A stretch of DNA of 64,000 nt from contig NC_087063.1 of assembly GCF_963678635.1 (NCBI RefSeq), positions 14,019,006-14,083,005 of the forward strand. Reading direction: 5' to 3'. Under the pieces are notes generated by a model. The model was not told the origin of the DNA. It saw only the letters and a program-made list of their open reading frames with translations, and ran no database searches. A program made the translations under genes and the position numbers. The number at the start of each line of letters is the position of its first letter. Position 1 is the stretch's first letter. Shown here piece by piece: positions 11,178-22,924 of this stretch. Source of the stretch: Symsagittifera roscoffensis. Lineage: Eukaryota > Xenacoelomorpha > Acoela > Convolutidae.

Positions 11178-14100
11178 TTCCGAGAGTGGGGGTTTTTCAC
11201 ACGGGTTACTGAAGCGGTCCTGGGATAGTAAAAGAAATGTCCCTACGAATGAGTCCTGGGATAGTAACTTAAGTGTCCCAACACTTGAGTCCCGGGATAG
11301 TAAATTGAGTGTCCGAACACTTGAGTCCTGGGATAGAAAATTAAGTGTCCTAACACTTGAGTCCTGGGATAGTAAATTAAGTGTCCTAACACTTGAGTCC
11401 TAGGATACTAAAATAATTTCCTAACACTTGAGTCCTGGGAGAGTGAATTGAGTGTCCCAACTCTTGAGTCCTGGGATAATAAATTATGTGCCCCAACATC
11501 TGAGTCCTGTGATAGTAAGTTTATGGTCCCAAAACTTGAGTCCGGGGATAGTTAACTAAGAGTCCCAACACTTGTGTCTTGGGATAGTAAATTAAGTGTC
11601 CCAACACTTGAGTCCTGGTGTAGTACATTAAGTGTCCTAACACTTGAGTCTTATTATACTAAATTCAATTCCTAACACTTGAGTCCTGGGAGAGTAAATT
11701 GAGTGTCCCAACTCTTGAGTCCTGGGATAAAAAATTAAGTGTCCCATCATCTGAGTCCTGGGATAAAAAGTTAATGGTCCCAATACTTGAGTCCAGGGAT
11801 AGTTAACTAAGAGTCCCAACACGTGAGTCTTGGGATAGTAAATTAAGTGTCCCAACACTTGAGTTCCGAGAGTGGGGTTTTTTCGCACTGGTTACTGAAG
11901 CGGTCCTGGGATAGTAAAAAAAAGTCCCTACACATGAGTCCTGGGATAGTAATTTAAGCGTCCCAACAGTTGAGTCCTGGGATAGTAAATTAAGTGTCCG
12001 AACACTTGAGTCCTGGGATAGTAAATTAAGTGTCCCAACACTTGAGTCCTGGGATAGTAAATTAAGTGTCCTAACACTTGAGTCCTAGGATACTAAATTA
12101 AATTCCTAACAATTGAGTCCTGGGAGAGTAAATTGAGTCTCCCAATTCTTGAGTCCTGGGATAATAAATTTAGTGTCCCAACATCTGAGTCCTGGAATAG
12201 TAAATTAATGGTCCCAACACTTAATCCTGGTGTAGTAAAAAAAAGTATCCCAACACCTGAACTCTGGGATAGTAATTTAAGAGTCCCAAAACTTGAGTCC
12301 TGGGATAGTACATTAAGTGTCCTAATAATTGAGTCCTAGGATACTAAATTAAATTTCTAACACTTGAGTCTTGGGAGAGTAAATTGAGTGTCCCAGCTCT
12401 TGAGTCCTGGGATAATAAATTAAGAGTCCCAACGCTTGAGCCTTGGGATAGTAAATTAAGTCTCCCAACACTTGAGTCCTGGTGTAGTATAAAAAAAGTA
12501 TCGCAACACCTGAACTCTGGGATAGTAATTTAGGGGTCTCAACACTTGAGTCCTGGGATAGTACATTAAGTGTCCTAACACTTGAGTCGTAGGATACTTA
12601 TTTAAATTCCTAACACTTGAGTCTTGGGAGAGTAAATTGAGTGTCCCAGCTCTTGAGTCCTGGGATAACAAATTAAGTGTCCCAACATCTGAGTCCTGGG
12701 ATAGTAAATTAAAGGTCCCAACACTTGAGTCCTGGTGTAGTAAAAAAAAGTAACCCAACCCCTGAACTCTGGGATAGTAATTCAAGGTTCCCAACACTTG
12801 AGTCCTGGGATAGTACATTAAGTGTCCTAACAATTGAGTCCTAGGATACTAAATTAAATTCCTAACACTTGAGTCCTGGGAGAGTAAATTGAGTGTCCCA
12901 ACTCTTGTGTCCTGGGATAATAAATTAAGTGTCCCAACATCTGACTCCTGGGATAGTAAATGAATGGTCTCAACACTTGAGTCCTGGGATAGTTAACTAA
13001 GAATCTCAATACTTGAGTCCTGGGATAGTAAATTAAAGGTCCCAACACTTGAGTCCTGGTGTAGTATAAAAAAGTATCCCAACACCTGAACTCTGGGATA
13101 GTAATTTAAGGGTCCCAACACTTGAGTCCTGGGATAAAACATTAAGTGTCCCATCATCTGAGTCCTGGGATAGTAAATTATTGGTCCCAACACTTGAGTC
13201 TTGGGATAGTAATTTAAGTGTCCCAACACTTGAGTTCCGAGAGTGGGGTTTTTTCGCACTGGTTACTGGAGCGGTCCTGGGATAGTTAAAAAAATGTCCC
13301 TACACATGAGTCCTGGGATAGTAATTTAAGCGTCCCATCAGTTGAGTCCTGGGATAGTAGATTGAGTGTCCGAACACTTGAGTCCTGGGATAGTAAATTA
13401 AGTGTCCCAACACTTGAGTCTTGGGATAGTAAATTAAATTCCTAACACTTGAGTCCTGGGAGAGTAAATTGAGTGTCCCAACTCTTGAGTCCTGGGACAA
13501 AAAATTAAGTGTCCCAACATCTGAGTTCTGGGATAAAAAATGAATGGTCTCAACACTTGAGTCTTGGGATAGTAAATTAAGTGTCCCAACACTTGAGTCC
13601 TGGTGTAGTACATTAAGTTTCCTAACACTTGAGTCTTATTATACTAAATTCAATTCCTAACACTTGAGTCCTGGGAGAGTAAATTGAGTGTCCCAACTCT
13701 TGTGTCCTGGGATAATAAATTAAGTGTCCCAACATCTGACTCCTGGGACAAAAAATGAATGGTCTCAACACTTGAGTCCTGGGATATTTATTTAAGAGTC
13801 TCAATACTTGAGTCCTGGGATAGTAAATTAAAGGTCCCAACACTTGAGTCCTGGTGTAGTATAAAAAAGTATCCCAACACCTGAACTCTGGGATAGTAAT
13901 TTAAGGGTCCCAACAATTGAGTCCTGGGATAAAACATTAAGTGTCCCATCATCTGAGTCCTGGGATAGTAAATTATTGGTCCCAATACTTGAGTCCTTGG
14001 ATAGTTAACTAAGTGTCCCAACACTTGAGTTCCGAGAGTGGGGTTTTTTCGCACTGGTTACTGAAGCGGTCCAGGGATAGTAAAAAAAATGTCCCTTCAC

Positions 14101-16452
14101 ATGAGTCCTGGGATAGTAATTTAAGCGTCCCATCATTTGAGTCCTGGGATAGAAAATTAAGTGTCCTAACACTTGAGTCCTGGGATAGTAAATCAAGTGT
14201 CCTAACACTTGAGTCCCAGGATACTAAAATAATTTCCTAACACTTGAGTCCTGGGAGAGTGAATTGAGTGTCCCAACTCTTGAGTCCTGGGATAATAAAT
14301 TATGTGTCCCAACATCTGAGTCCTGTGATAGTAAATTAATGGTCCCAAAACTTGAGTCCGGGGATAGTTAGCTAAGAGTCCCAACACTTGAGTCTTGGGA
14401 TAGTAAATTAAGTGTCCCAACACTTGAGTCCTGGTGTAGTACATTAAGTTTCCTAACACTTGAGTCTTATTATACTAAATTCAATTCCTAACACTTGAGT
14501 CCTGGGAGAGTAAATTGAGTGTCCCAACTCTTGAGTCCTGGGATAAAAAATTAAGTGTCCCATCATCTGAGTCCTGGGATAGTAAGTTAATGGTCCCAAT
14601 ACTTGAGTCCTGGGATAGTTAACTAAGAGTCCCAACACTTGAGTCTTGGGATAGTAAATTAAGTGTCCCAACACTTGAGTTCCGAGAGTGGGGTTTTTTC
14701 GCACTGGTTACTGAAGCGGTCCTGGGATAGAAAAAAAAGTCCCTACACATGAGTCCTGGGATAGTAATTTAAGCGTCCCAACAGTTGAGTTCTGGGATAG
14801 AAAATTAAGTGTGCTAACACTTGAGTCCTGGGATAAAAAATTAAGTGTCCTAATACTTGAGTCCTAGGATACTAAAATAATTTCCTAACACTTGAGTCCT
14901 GGGAGAGTGAATTGAGTGTCCCAACTCTTGAGTCCTGGGATAATAAATTATGTGTCCCAACATCTGAGTCCTGTGATAGTAAATTAATGGTCCCAAAACT
15001 TGAGTCCGGGGATAGTTAGCTAAGAGTCCCAACACTTGAGTCTTGGGATAGTAAATTAAGTGTCCCAACACTTGAGTCCTGGTGTAGTACATTAAGTTTC
15101 CTAACACTTGGGTCTTATTATACTAAATTCAATTCCTAACACTTGAGTCCTGGGAGAGTAAATTGAGTGTCCCAACTCTTGAGTCCTGGGATAAAAAATT
15201 AAGTGTCCCATCATCTGAGTCCTGGGATAGTAAGTTATTGGTCCCAATACTTGAGTCCTGGGATAGTTAACTAAGAGTCCCAACACTTGAGTCTTGGGAT
15301 AGTAAATTAAGTGTCCCAACACTTGAGTTCCGAGAGTGGGGTTTTTTTCGCACTGGTTACTGAAGTGGTCCTGGGATAGTAAAAAAAAGTCCCTACACAT
15401 GAGTCCTGGGATAGTAATTTAAGCGTCCCAACAGTTGAGTCCTGGGATAGTAAATTAAGTGTCCGGAAACTTGAGTCCTGGGGTAGTAGATTAAGTGTCC
15501 CAACACTTGAATCCTGGGATAGTAAATTAAGTGTCCTAACACTTGAGTCCTAGGATAATAAATTAAATTCCTAACAATTGTGTCCTGGGAGAGTAAATTG
15601 AATCTCCCAACTCTTGAGTCCTGGGATAATAAGTTTAGTGTCCCAACATCTGAGTCCTGGGATAGTAAATCAATGGTCCCAACACTTGAGTCCTGGTGTA
15701 GTATAAAAAAAGTATCGCAACACCTGAACTCTGGGATAGTAATTTAGGGGTCTCAACACTTGCGTCCTGGGATAGTACATTAAGTGTCCTAACACTTGAG
15801 TCGTAGGATACTTATTTAAATTCCTAACACTTGAGTCTTGGGAGAGTAAATTGAGTGTCCCAGCTCTTGAGTCCTGGGATAATAAATTAAGTGTCCCAAC
15901 ATCTGAGTCCTGGGATAGTAAATTAAAGGTCCCAACACTTGAGTCCTGGTGTAGTAAAAAAAAGTAACCCAACACCTGAACTCTGGGATAGTAATTCAAG
16001 GTTCCCAACACTTGAGTCCTGGGATAGTACATTAAGTGTCCTAACACTTGAGTCCTAGGATACTAAATTAAATTCCTAACACTTGAGTCCTGGGAGAGTA
16101 TATTGAGTGTCCCAACTCTTGTGTCCTGGGATAATAAATTAAGTGTCCCAACATCTGACTCCTGGGACAGTAAATGAATGGTCTCAACACTTGAGTCCTG
16201 GGATAGTTAACTAAGAGTCTCAATACTTGAGTCCTGGGATAGTAAATTAAAGGTCCCAACACTTGAGTCCTGGTGTAGTATAAAAAAGTATCCCAACACG
16301 TGAACTCTGGGATAGTAATTTAAGGGTCCCAACACTTGAGTCCTGGGATAAAACATTAAGTATCCCATCATCTGAGTCTTGGGATAGTAAATTAAGTGTC
16401 CCAACACTTGAGTTCCGAGAGTGGGGTTTTTTCGCACTGGTTACTGAAGCGG
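11178..16452 (+). repeat. 40-bp cassette inserted in satellite, right copies
   Basis: Seven copies of the cassette, at 11178-11217 (variant with CACACGGGTTACTG), 11864-11903, 13235-13274, 14030-14069, 14680-14719, 15328-15368 and 16413-16452. All lie between CTTGAG and TCCTGGG of a monomer. The 3' half (GGTTACTGAAGCGGTCCTGG) resembles the degenerate edge monomer at about 11061-11090 (GAGTTACTGAGATAGTTCTGG), so the cassette may be a strongly diverged monomer rather than foreign DNA. Confidence 0.85.
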
Positions 16453-16679
16453 TCCTGGGATAGTAAAAAAAAATCTCCCTACACATGAGTCCTGGGATAG
16501 TAATTTAAGCGTCCCATCAGTTGAGTCCTGGGATAGTAGATTGAGTGTCCGAACACTTGAGTCCTGGGATAGTAAATTAAGTGTCCCAACACTTGAGTCT
16601 TGGGATAGTAAATTAAATTCCTAACACTTGAGTCCTGGGAGAGTAAATTGAGTGTCCCAACTCTTGAGTCCTGGGACAA
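12456..16679. repeat. 3.2-kb and 648-bp higher-order duplications in satellite
   Basis: Blocks at 12456-13259 recur at 15670-16437 (offset 3214 bp), and 13300-13628 recurs at 16479-16679 and on (offset 3179 bp). Inside this, 14202-14704 recurs at 14850-15352 (offset 648 bp, 18 monomers), including its 40-bp cassette. Encoded frames in the paired blocks are almost identical, so these copies are much younger than the divergence between single monomers. Unequal exchange is the simplest explanation. Confidence 0.8.
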
Positions 16680-17797
16680 TAAATTAAGTGTCCCAACATC
16701 TGAGTTCTGGGATAGTAAATTAATGGTCTCAACTTTTGAGACCTGGGATAGTTAACTAATAGTCTCAACAATTGAGTCAAGGGATAGTAAATTAAGTGTC
16801 CCAACACTTGAGTCTTGGTGTAGTAAAAAAAGTATGCCAACACCTGAACTCAGGGATAGTAATTTAAGGGTCCCAACACTTGAGTCCTGGGATAGTACAT
16901 TAAGTGTCCTAACACTTGAGTCATAGGATACTATTTTCAATTCCTAACACTTGAGTCTTGGGAGAGTAAATTGAATGTCCCAACTCTTGAGTCCTGGGAT
17001 AGTAAATCAAGTGTCCCAACATCTGAGTCCTGGGATGGTAAATTAAATGTCCCAAAACTTGAGTCCTGGTGTAGTAAAAAAAAGTATCTCAACACCTGAA
17101 CTCTGGGATAGTAATTTAAGTGTCCCAACACTTGAGTCCTGGGATAGTACAATAAGTGTCCTAACATTTGAGTCCTAGGATACTAAATTAAATTCCTAAC
17201 ACTTGAGTCCTGGGAGAGTAAATTGAGTGTCCCAACTCTTGAGTCCTGGGATAATTAATTAAGTGTCCTAACATATGAGTCCTGGGATATTAAATTAATG
17301 GTCCCAATCTTTGAGTCCTGGGATAGTTAACTAAGAGTCCCAACAATTGAGTCTTGGGATAGTAAATTAAGTGTCCAAACACTTGAGTCCTGGTGTAGTA
17401 AAAAAAGTATCCCAACACTTGAGTCTTAGGATAGTAAATTAAAGGTCCCAATCTTTGAGTCCTGGGATAATTAACTAAGAGTCCCAACACTTGAGTCTTG
17501 GGATAGTAAATTAAGTGTCCCAACACTTGAGTCCTGGTGTAGTAAAAAAAGTATCGCAACACTTTAGTCTTAGGATAGTAAATCAAAGGTCCCAATCTTT
17601 GAGTCCTGGGATAATTAACTAAGAGTCCCAACACTTGAGTCTTGGGATAGTAATTTAAGGGTCCCAACACTTGAGTCCTGGGAGAGTAAATTGAGCGTCC
17701 CAACAGTTGAGCCCTGGGATAGTAAATAACGTGTCCCAACAGTTGAGTCTTGGGATAGTAAATTAAGAGTCCCAACACTTGAGTCCTGGGATAGTTA

Positions 17798-19668
17798 ACT
17801 ATTTGGGGGTGGGGGAGTAGTTTTCGAGAAAAATAAAACAAGTTTCAAGAAATTGTAGCAAAAACAAAAAACTGACTTTTCCGAGAAGCAGCTTTTTTAT
17901 AAGTTGCAAGTCTCTCCTGAAACACCAGGTACAACACTTGCAACTACCATAATTTATTCATGCAAGGAACAAAAAAACCCTAATGTGGCATCTAAGCCAA
18001 AAATTTTAGACCAAACGAAAAACCAATAACTTGGATTTTTTGAAAAAACAAAAAATTTTCCTGGATCTTGAACTCCGCTAGCAGAATTGACACGTTACCT
18101 CCAGTCTGAAAAAAAAAACAGCTCCTAAAAGAATGAGACTCGAAAAGCAAATTCAATTTCAATTAAGAAGCTATTTCATTTGATTGAAAAACAATCTTGG
18201 TCCAAATTTCAAGATACTTGCACTCGCAATAGTAGTTACACCTGTGAATAAATGGTAATCGGCTTTCAAAAAACATCAATTGTGAAAAACGTCCAATCGA
18301 AGAAAACTGAAATCAAAAGACTTTACTTAGTTGAAAGATTTAACGATCATGAAATAAAAATTTCTTTTTCAGAAAATCATTAACAATACAGAACAACATT
18401 CATCAAGTGTATCCTCGATGACGAACTGACTTTACGGAAAAAATTAAGGTTTAAAAATTACTATAATTCTCTACTTGGTATAGATTACTCTGACAACCTA
18501 TTGTAATTTGTCATGGATAGACTTCAAAATTATTTGAATTTTTCTGTAAATTCTTCGTTAATACTGCTTAGTGGTCCAAGATCAAAACTCGAATTTTGTT
18601 GGCTATAACATGTTTCAATAACAAATTTAGCCAAACTTAAGAAAGTTTTAGCCAAATTTCAAAAACTTTGAAGGCTATAACTAATTTAGCCAAATTTTAA
18701 AAAAGACTTTCAATGAATTGTTGTTTCAATTAAACAATTTATATCAGATTTTTTGATAAGCAATACTAATAGAGCGCTCAGTCGAACCTTCCATGCGTGC
18801 AAATTTACATTTTGAAACTCTTCAGAGTCAAAAAATTGACAAAAAAGAGGGATGACTGAATGATTCAAGAATTTTGATTTTTCAAATTATGTTTTAACCC
18901 CTAACCTTTCTGAGAAATGTTAGCAGACGACAAACTTTGACAAAGAAGATAAAATAACACATATTAGTCGAACTACCTACAGAGAGAAAATATTCGCAAG
19001 AAAGAAAGGTAAAGTCGGATTTGAACACTCGTAGTGAGACGAAAGTTAGCTATACGATCAAGTGAAAAAGTAAGGTACTGTCTCAAATTCGGAGCCGATC
19101 CGAAGCCTCTCAATCCTGTATTTACGGACTATAGCAAAATGAGGACCCAAAATACGCTGCTACGAAAGACCGGTGTCTCAAAACTCTAAGAAAACTCTTT
19201 ATTAGCCTGTCTAATACTTTCACTTTGATTTCAGATACATTCAAAATGTAAAAATCACTAAAAATAACTTTAGTTATGGCTGTAAGCACCATTTTAAATC
19301 ATTGCACTTTTGTTTCGGGATCAGATACTCAACTATGGTAAAATAAAACAAGCAAATGCAATGTAAGAAAGATTCGTTCCGCAGATAGTCTAAGAGTCGT
19401 AACATGTTCAATGACCATTGCTTAGAATAAACCTAAATTTCTTGGTCGCGATTTGAAAATACCTAAATTTAGGGTATTTGACGTCAACCAGTCGCCATTG
19501 GGGCATTTCTCAATCGCACCTCTTTTTATTTTCTGGGCGAATGTTACACAGGGTAGCTATTGAGCGAAACCAAAATTGTAAAAAAAGCTTTTCGTTAAAA
19601 AACAATAGTCGGAGCTCTTGATGAAGAAAAAAAATGAGCAATTTTTTTTGACTGAAACCAACAAACTA
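17798..19668 (+). mobile_element. RT repeat unit 1, internally deleted
   Basis: First of four head-to-tail units that share the opening phrase ACTATTTGGGGG and GACTTTTCCGAGAAGCA. This unit is about 1.87 kb. It joins about 500 bp of the 5' region (up to ATCAATTGTGAAAAACGTCC near 18290) directly to the 3' region (GTGTATCCTCGATGACG near 18410) and therefore lacks the reverse transcriptase. The 3' part carries AAATTCGGAGCCGATCCGAA and GCCTGTCTAATACTTTC, shared with units 2 and 3. It abuts the satellite directly. Confidence 0.75.
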
Positions 19669-20629
19669 CTATTTGGGGGGGGGGGTAGTTTTCAAGAAAA
19701 GTAAAATTAGTTTCAAGAAATTAAAGCAAAAGCAAAAAACTGACTTTTCCGAGAAGCAACTTTTTTATAAGTTGCAAGTCTTACCTGAAAAACCAGAAAC
19801 AACACTTGCAACTACCATACTTTATGCTTGCAATGAACAAAAAAACCGTAATGTGGCATCTAAGCCAACCAAAAATTAGACAAAACGAACAACGAATAAT
19901 TTGGATTTACTGAAAAAAACAAACAAATCTTCCTGGAGCCTGAACTCCGGTAGCAGAAGTGGCACGGTGCCTCCAGTCTGAAAAAAAAATAACTCCAAAA
20001 ATAATGAGACTCGAAAAGCAAATTCCATTTCAAATAAGAGGCTGTTTTATTTATTTAAAAACAATCTTGGTCCCGATTTCAAGATACTTGCACTCGCTAT
20101 AGTAGTTACACTTGTGAATAAATGGCAATCAGCTTTCGAAAAACATCAATTGTGAAAAATGTCCCGGAGTCAATTGCGACAAAACAAGGAGTCGCAGAAA
20201 CATTCTTGCAACCTGAATTTTCTCAAAAAAATCTCGGAATTTTGATTGAGTTCTTTATCTTGGATTTAATGGGGTAGTTTGTAGGAGAAATCAAAAATTA
20301 CTTGGAAAATGGTCTGCAAAAACTATGTCAAAGTCGATTAAGTAGAGAAGATTCTCAAATCATGTTTTTGTCGCTTGAACACTTAATTTATGCCAAATGA
20401 TTTTCGAAAAATGTCCAAACAGATTCAGAAATTCGTCGAAGTTCAAAACTTTGGCTTTTTCAGAAAGTAACTTTTTCTAAACAAGAATGGGCGTAGCCAA
20501 TTTGAAAAAAGCATTTCGTTATTCTGCTGTTTCGATTAAACTGAGCTTTTGCTAGAAAACTCAATTGAACCTTCCGTGCATGCAAAGTTTCACCGTGAAG
20601 TACTTTAAAATCAGAAATTGGACCAAAAA

Positions 20630-21231
20630 GCATTTTTATAAATTTTTGAACAAAAATATGATTACAAAGCTATTTGAAATTAATTTTTTTTTACGCTTGC
20701 TTTTTAAAAATGCGCCCCACAAAACCACGACTGTTACAGATTTATTTCCGGAACCGATGGACTATCGAAAGTTTTGGAACAACTTTTTATATGAGCAAAA
20801 ACATTTGCTTCTGCAGTCTAACAACTTCCTAAGCAATAATCTTATTGAATTTCGAGCGTCTTATTCATCAATTGACGCTGCTTGATTTTGTACAGAATTC
20901 TTTGGAAAAGCACTTGACAACAAAAAAGTACGTTGCTTGCTCATTACATTACTAGATCTATCAACAGTTTTTGATTCTTTTGATCATAGATTTGCACAAC
21001 GAAAAATTGAATTGTTAGATTTTTAAGGAAGCTCAATTACAGTTTAAACCGATTCATCAGCAACCGATAGCAAAAATAACGAATCTAATTGATTTTCACC
21101 ATTTTAGGGGCTACACAGGGTTCTGTATTTGGACTTCTTGTTTGTTTTCTATATTTAAACGATTTAAAAAAAAACAACTTGTCCAATTCGAGTAAAGTTG
21201 TGCAATATACCGTTAACACGCAAATCTCAAA
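20630..21231 (+). pseudogene. Non-LTR reverse transcriptase relic, copy a
   Basis: Decayed reverse transcriptase of a non-LTR retrotransposon. Visible landmarks are NFLSNNLIEFRASYSSIDAA (the finger motif that is usually NQFGFR...ST), then DLSTVFDSFDH from 20955 (motif A, usually LDLSKAFDTVDH), then a degenerate G-T-QGSV-G block. At 21206-21217 the catalytic YADD box reads YTVN, followed by the usual TQIS. Stop codons and frameshifts separate the blocks. Loss of the catalytic aspartates means that no activity is expected. Confidence 0.7.
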
Positions 21232-21493
21232 GTAAGACAAAAAGATTTTAAACACGGTCAAAAATTAAACAAAATCACTATTCAGATGGTGTACAAATAA
21301 ACTCTTTTCTACAACCAGTACTAACTGTTCAAACCAACAAATTATACTACGAAGAGTAATTTTTGAGAGCAAACAAAAGGAAACTGTAAATCTTACTAAA
21401 CGGCAAACCTCCTACTCTTCTAGAGGTTCCAAATTTAGGCTGTTTCTTTGATAAAAGCCGAATTAAAAAAAACTAAAAACTGGCACATCTCAA

Positions 21494-22240
21494 AACCATT
21501 TTTATAAATTTTGAACAAAAATATGATTACAAAGCTATTTGAAATTAATTTTTTTTACGCTCGCTTTTTAAAAATGCGCCCCACAAAACCACGACTGTTA
21601 CAGATTTATTTCCGGAACGGATGGACTATCGAGAGTTTTGGAACAACTTTTTATATGAGCAAAAACATTTGCTTCTGCAGTCTAACAACTTCCTAAGCAA
21701 CAATCTTATTGAATTTCGAGCGTCTTATTCATCAATTGACGCTGCTTGATTTTGTACAGAATTCTTTGGAAAAGCACTTGACAACAAAAAGTACGTTGCT
21801 TGTTCATTACATTGCTAGATCTATCAACAGTTTTTGATTCTTTTGATCATAGATTTGTACAACGAAAAATTGAATTGTTAGATTTTTAAGGAAGCTCAAT
21901 TACAGTTTAAACCGATTCATCAGCAACCGATAGCAAAAATAACGAATCTAATTGAGTTTCACCATTTTAGGGGTTACACAGGGTTCTGTATTTGGACTTC
22001 TTGTTTGTTTTCTATATTTAAACGATTTAAAAAAAAACAACTTGTCCAATTCGAGTAAAGTTGTGCAATATACCGTTAACACGCAAATCTCAAACTCTAT
22101 GTAAAAATGTTTGAGCTCATTGTATTTTATCAAAATTATTTTAAAAAATGGAGAAAAACTTCTCAATTACGTTGGACTACAATTTAATAGAGAAAAAGCT
22201 AATTGTCGTTTTAGTCCTTTTTTAAAACATTTCATGGAAA
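21494..22240 (+). pseudogene. Non-LTR reverse transcriptase relic, copy b
   Basis: Near-identical copy of 20630-21231 displaced by about 864 bp, again with DLSTVFDSFDH (from 21818) and the same dead YTVN box near 22070. It continues further 3' than copy a, into the segment that in unit 3 encodes the domain after the RT. The shared lesions show that the duplication happened after inactivation. Confidence 0.7.
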
Positions 22241-22924
22241 AATCATAATGATTTTTTTAAGAGAAAAGATGCGCGGAACAAAAAAATTTAATCAAAAAAA
22301 CTAACATACCCAATTCAAACAAGAATCTTGTTTGTGAAACCGTGGGTGGAAAGTCATCTACACCATTCAGTTATTCTGTTCAGCGGAATTTCATCAATCT
22401 AACATATCCTTCGAAAAACAAGTAATTTGGGCTAAAAAAAATGTTGCTTTCGAGCAAAAAAAAACTACACATGCTCCGTCTCGAAACTAAAACTTGGTAA
22501 AATGTCAGTTTCAAGGTTTTTTGACTAAAAAATGGTTTGTCACTTCTAAAATTTCAAGAAAATGATAACAAATCAAACGTGCCATTCGTCAAATCAAAAA
22601 AAGCCCAAGAACAAAAAAGTTTACATACTTGAAAGATATACAAAAAAAAACGGATTTTTTTTTCAAACGATCAGTACCAAAAAAAACAACATTCAACAAA
22701 ATGTAGTCTCAGATGACGCACTGACCGAAGGAAAATAAAATAAAAATTACGAAGTACCATATATCTCTATTTAAGGAAGAATACACTGTGGCAACCTATT
22801 GTAAAGTGTCTTGGAAAGACTCTATTTGATTTTTTCTTTGACTTCATTATTAAATCTTTCGCTTTGCAATTTAGAATTGTGTGTTTTGTGGACAAGTATA
22901 TTTTGAAAATATAATGTGAAATCG

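Larger units (their letters stand above)
11051..17797. repeat. 36-bp satellite array, right block
   Basis: Second block of the same 36-bp satellite, about 185 monomers by length. The left edge is decayed: 11055-11175 holds two degenerate monomers, each with TTACACGAGTT, before regular monomers begin. The right edge is abrupt at GATAGTTAACT (about 17800), where the first unit of the reverse-transcriptase repeat starts with ATTTGGGGG. Monomers carry the same variants as the left block and are organised in longer higher-order repeats. The longest fortuitous open frame of the window (183 codons, 17290-17841, minus) crosses the right edge. Confidence 0.95.

Noticed and set aside
1-17797. Possible CRISPR array (regular short repeats)
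   Set aside because: Repeats are contiguous with no unique spacers, and the surroundings are eukaryotic; it is satellite DNA.
17290-17841. 183-codon minus-strand ORF, the second longest open stretch of the window
   Set aside because: It is built from the 12-residue translation of the 36-bp satellite and runs past the array edge; no gene signal.
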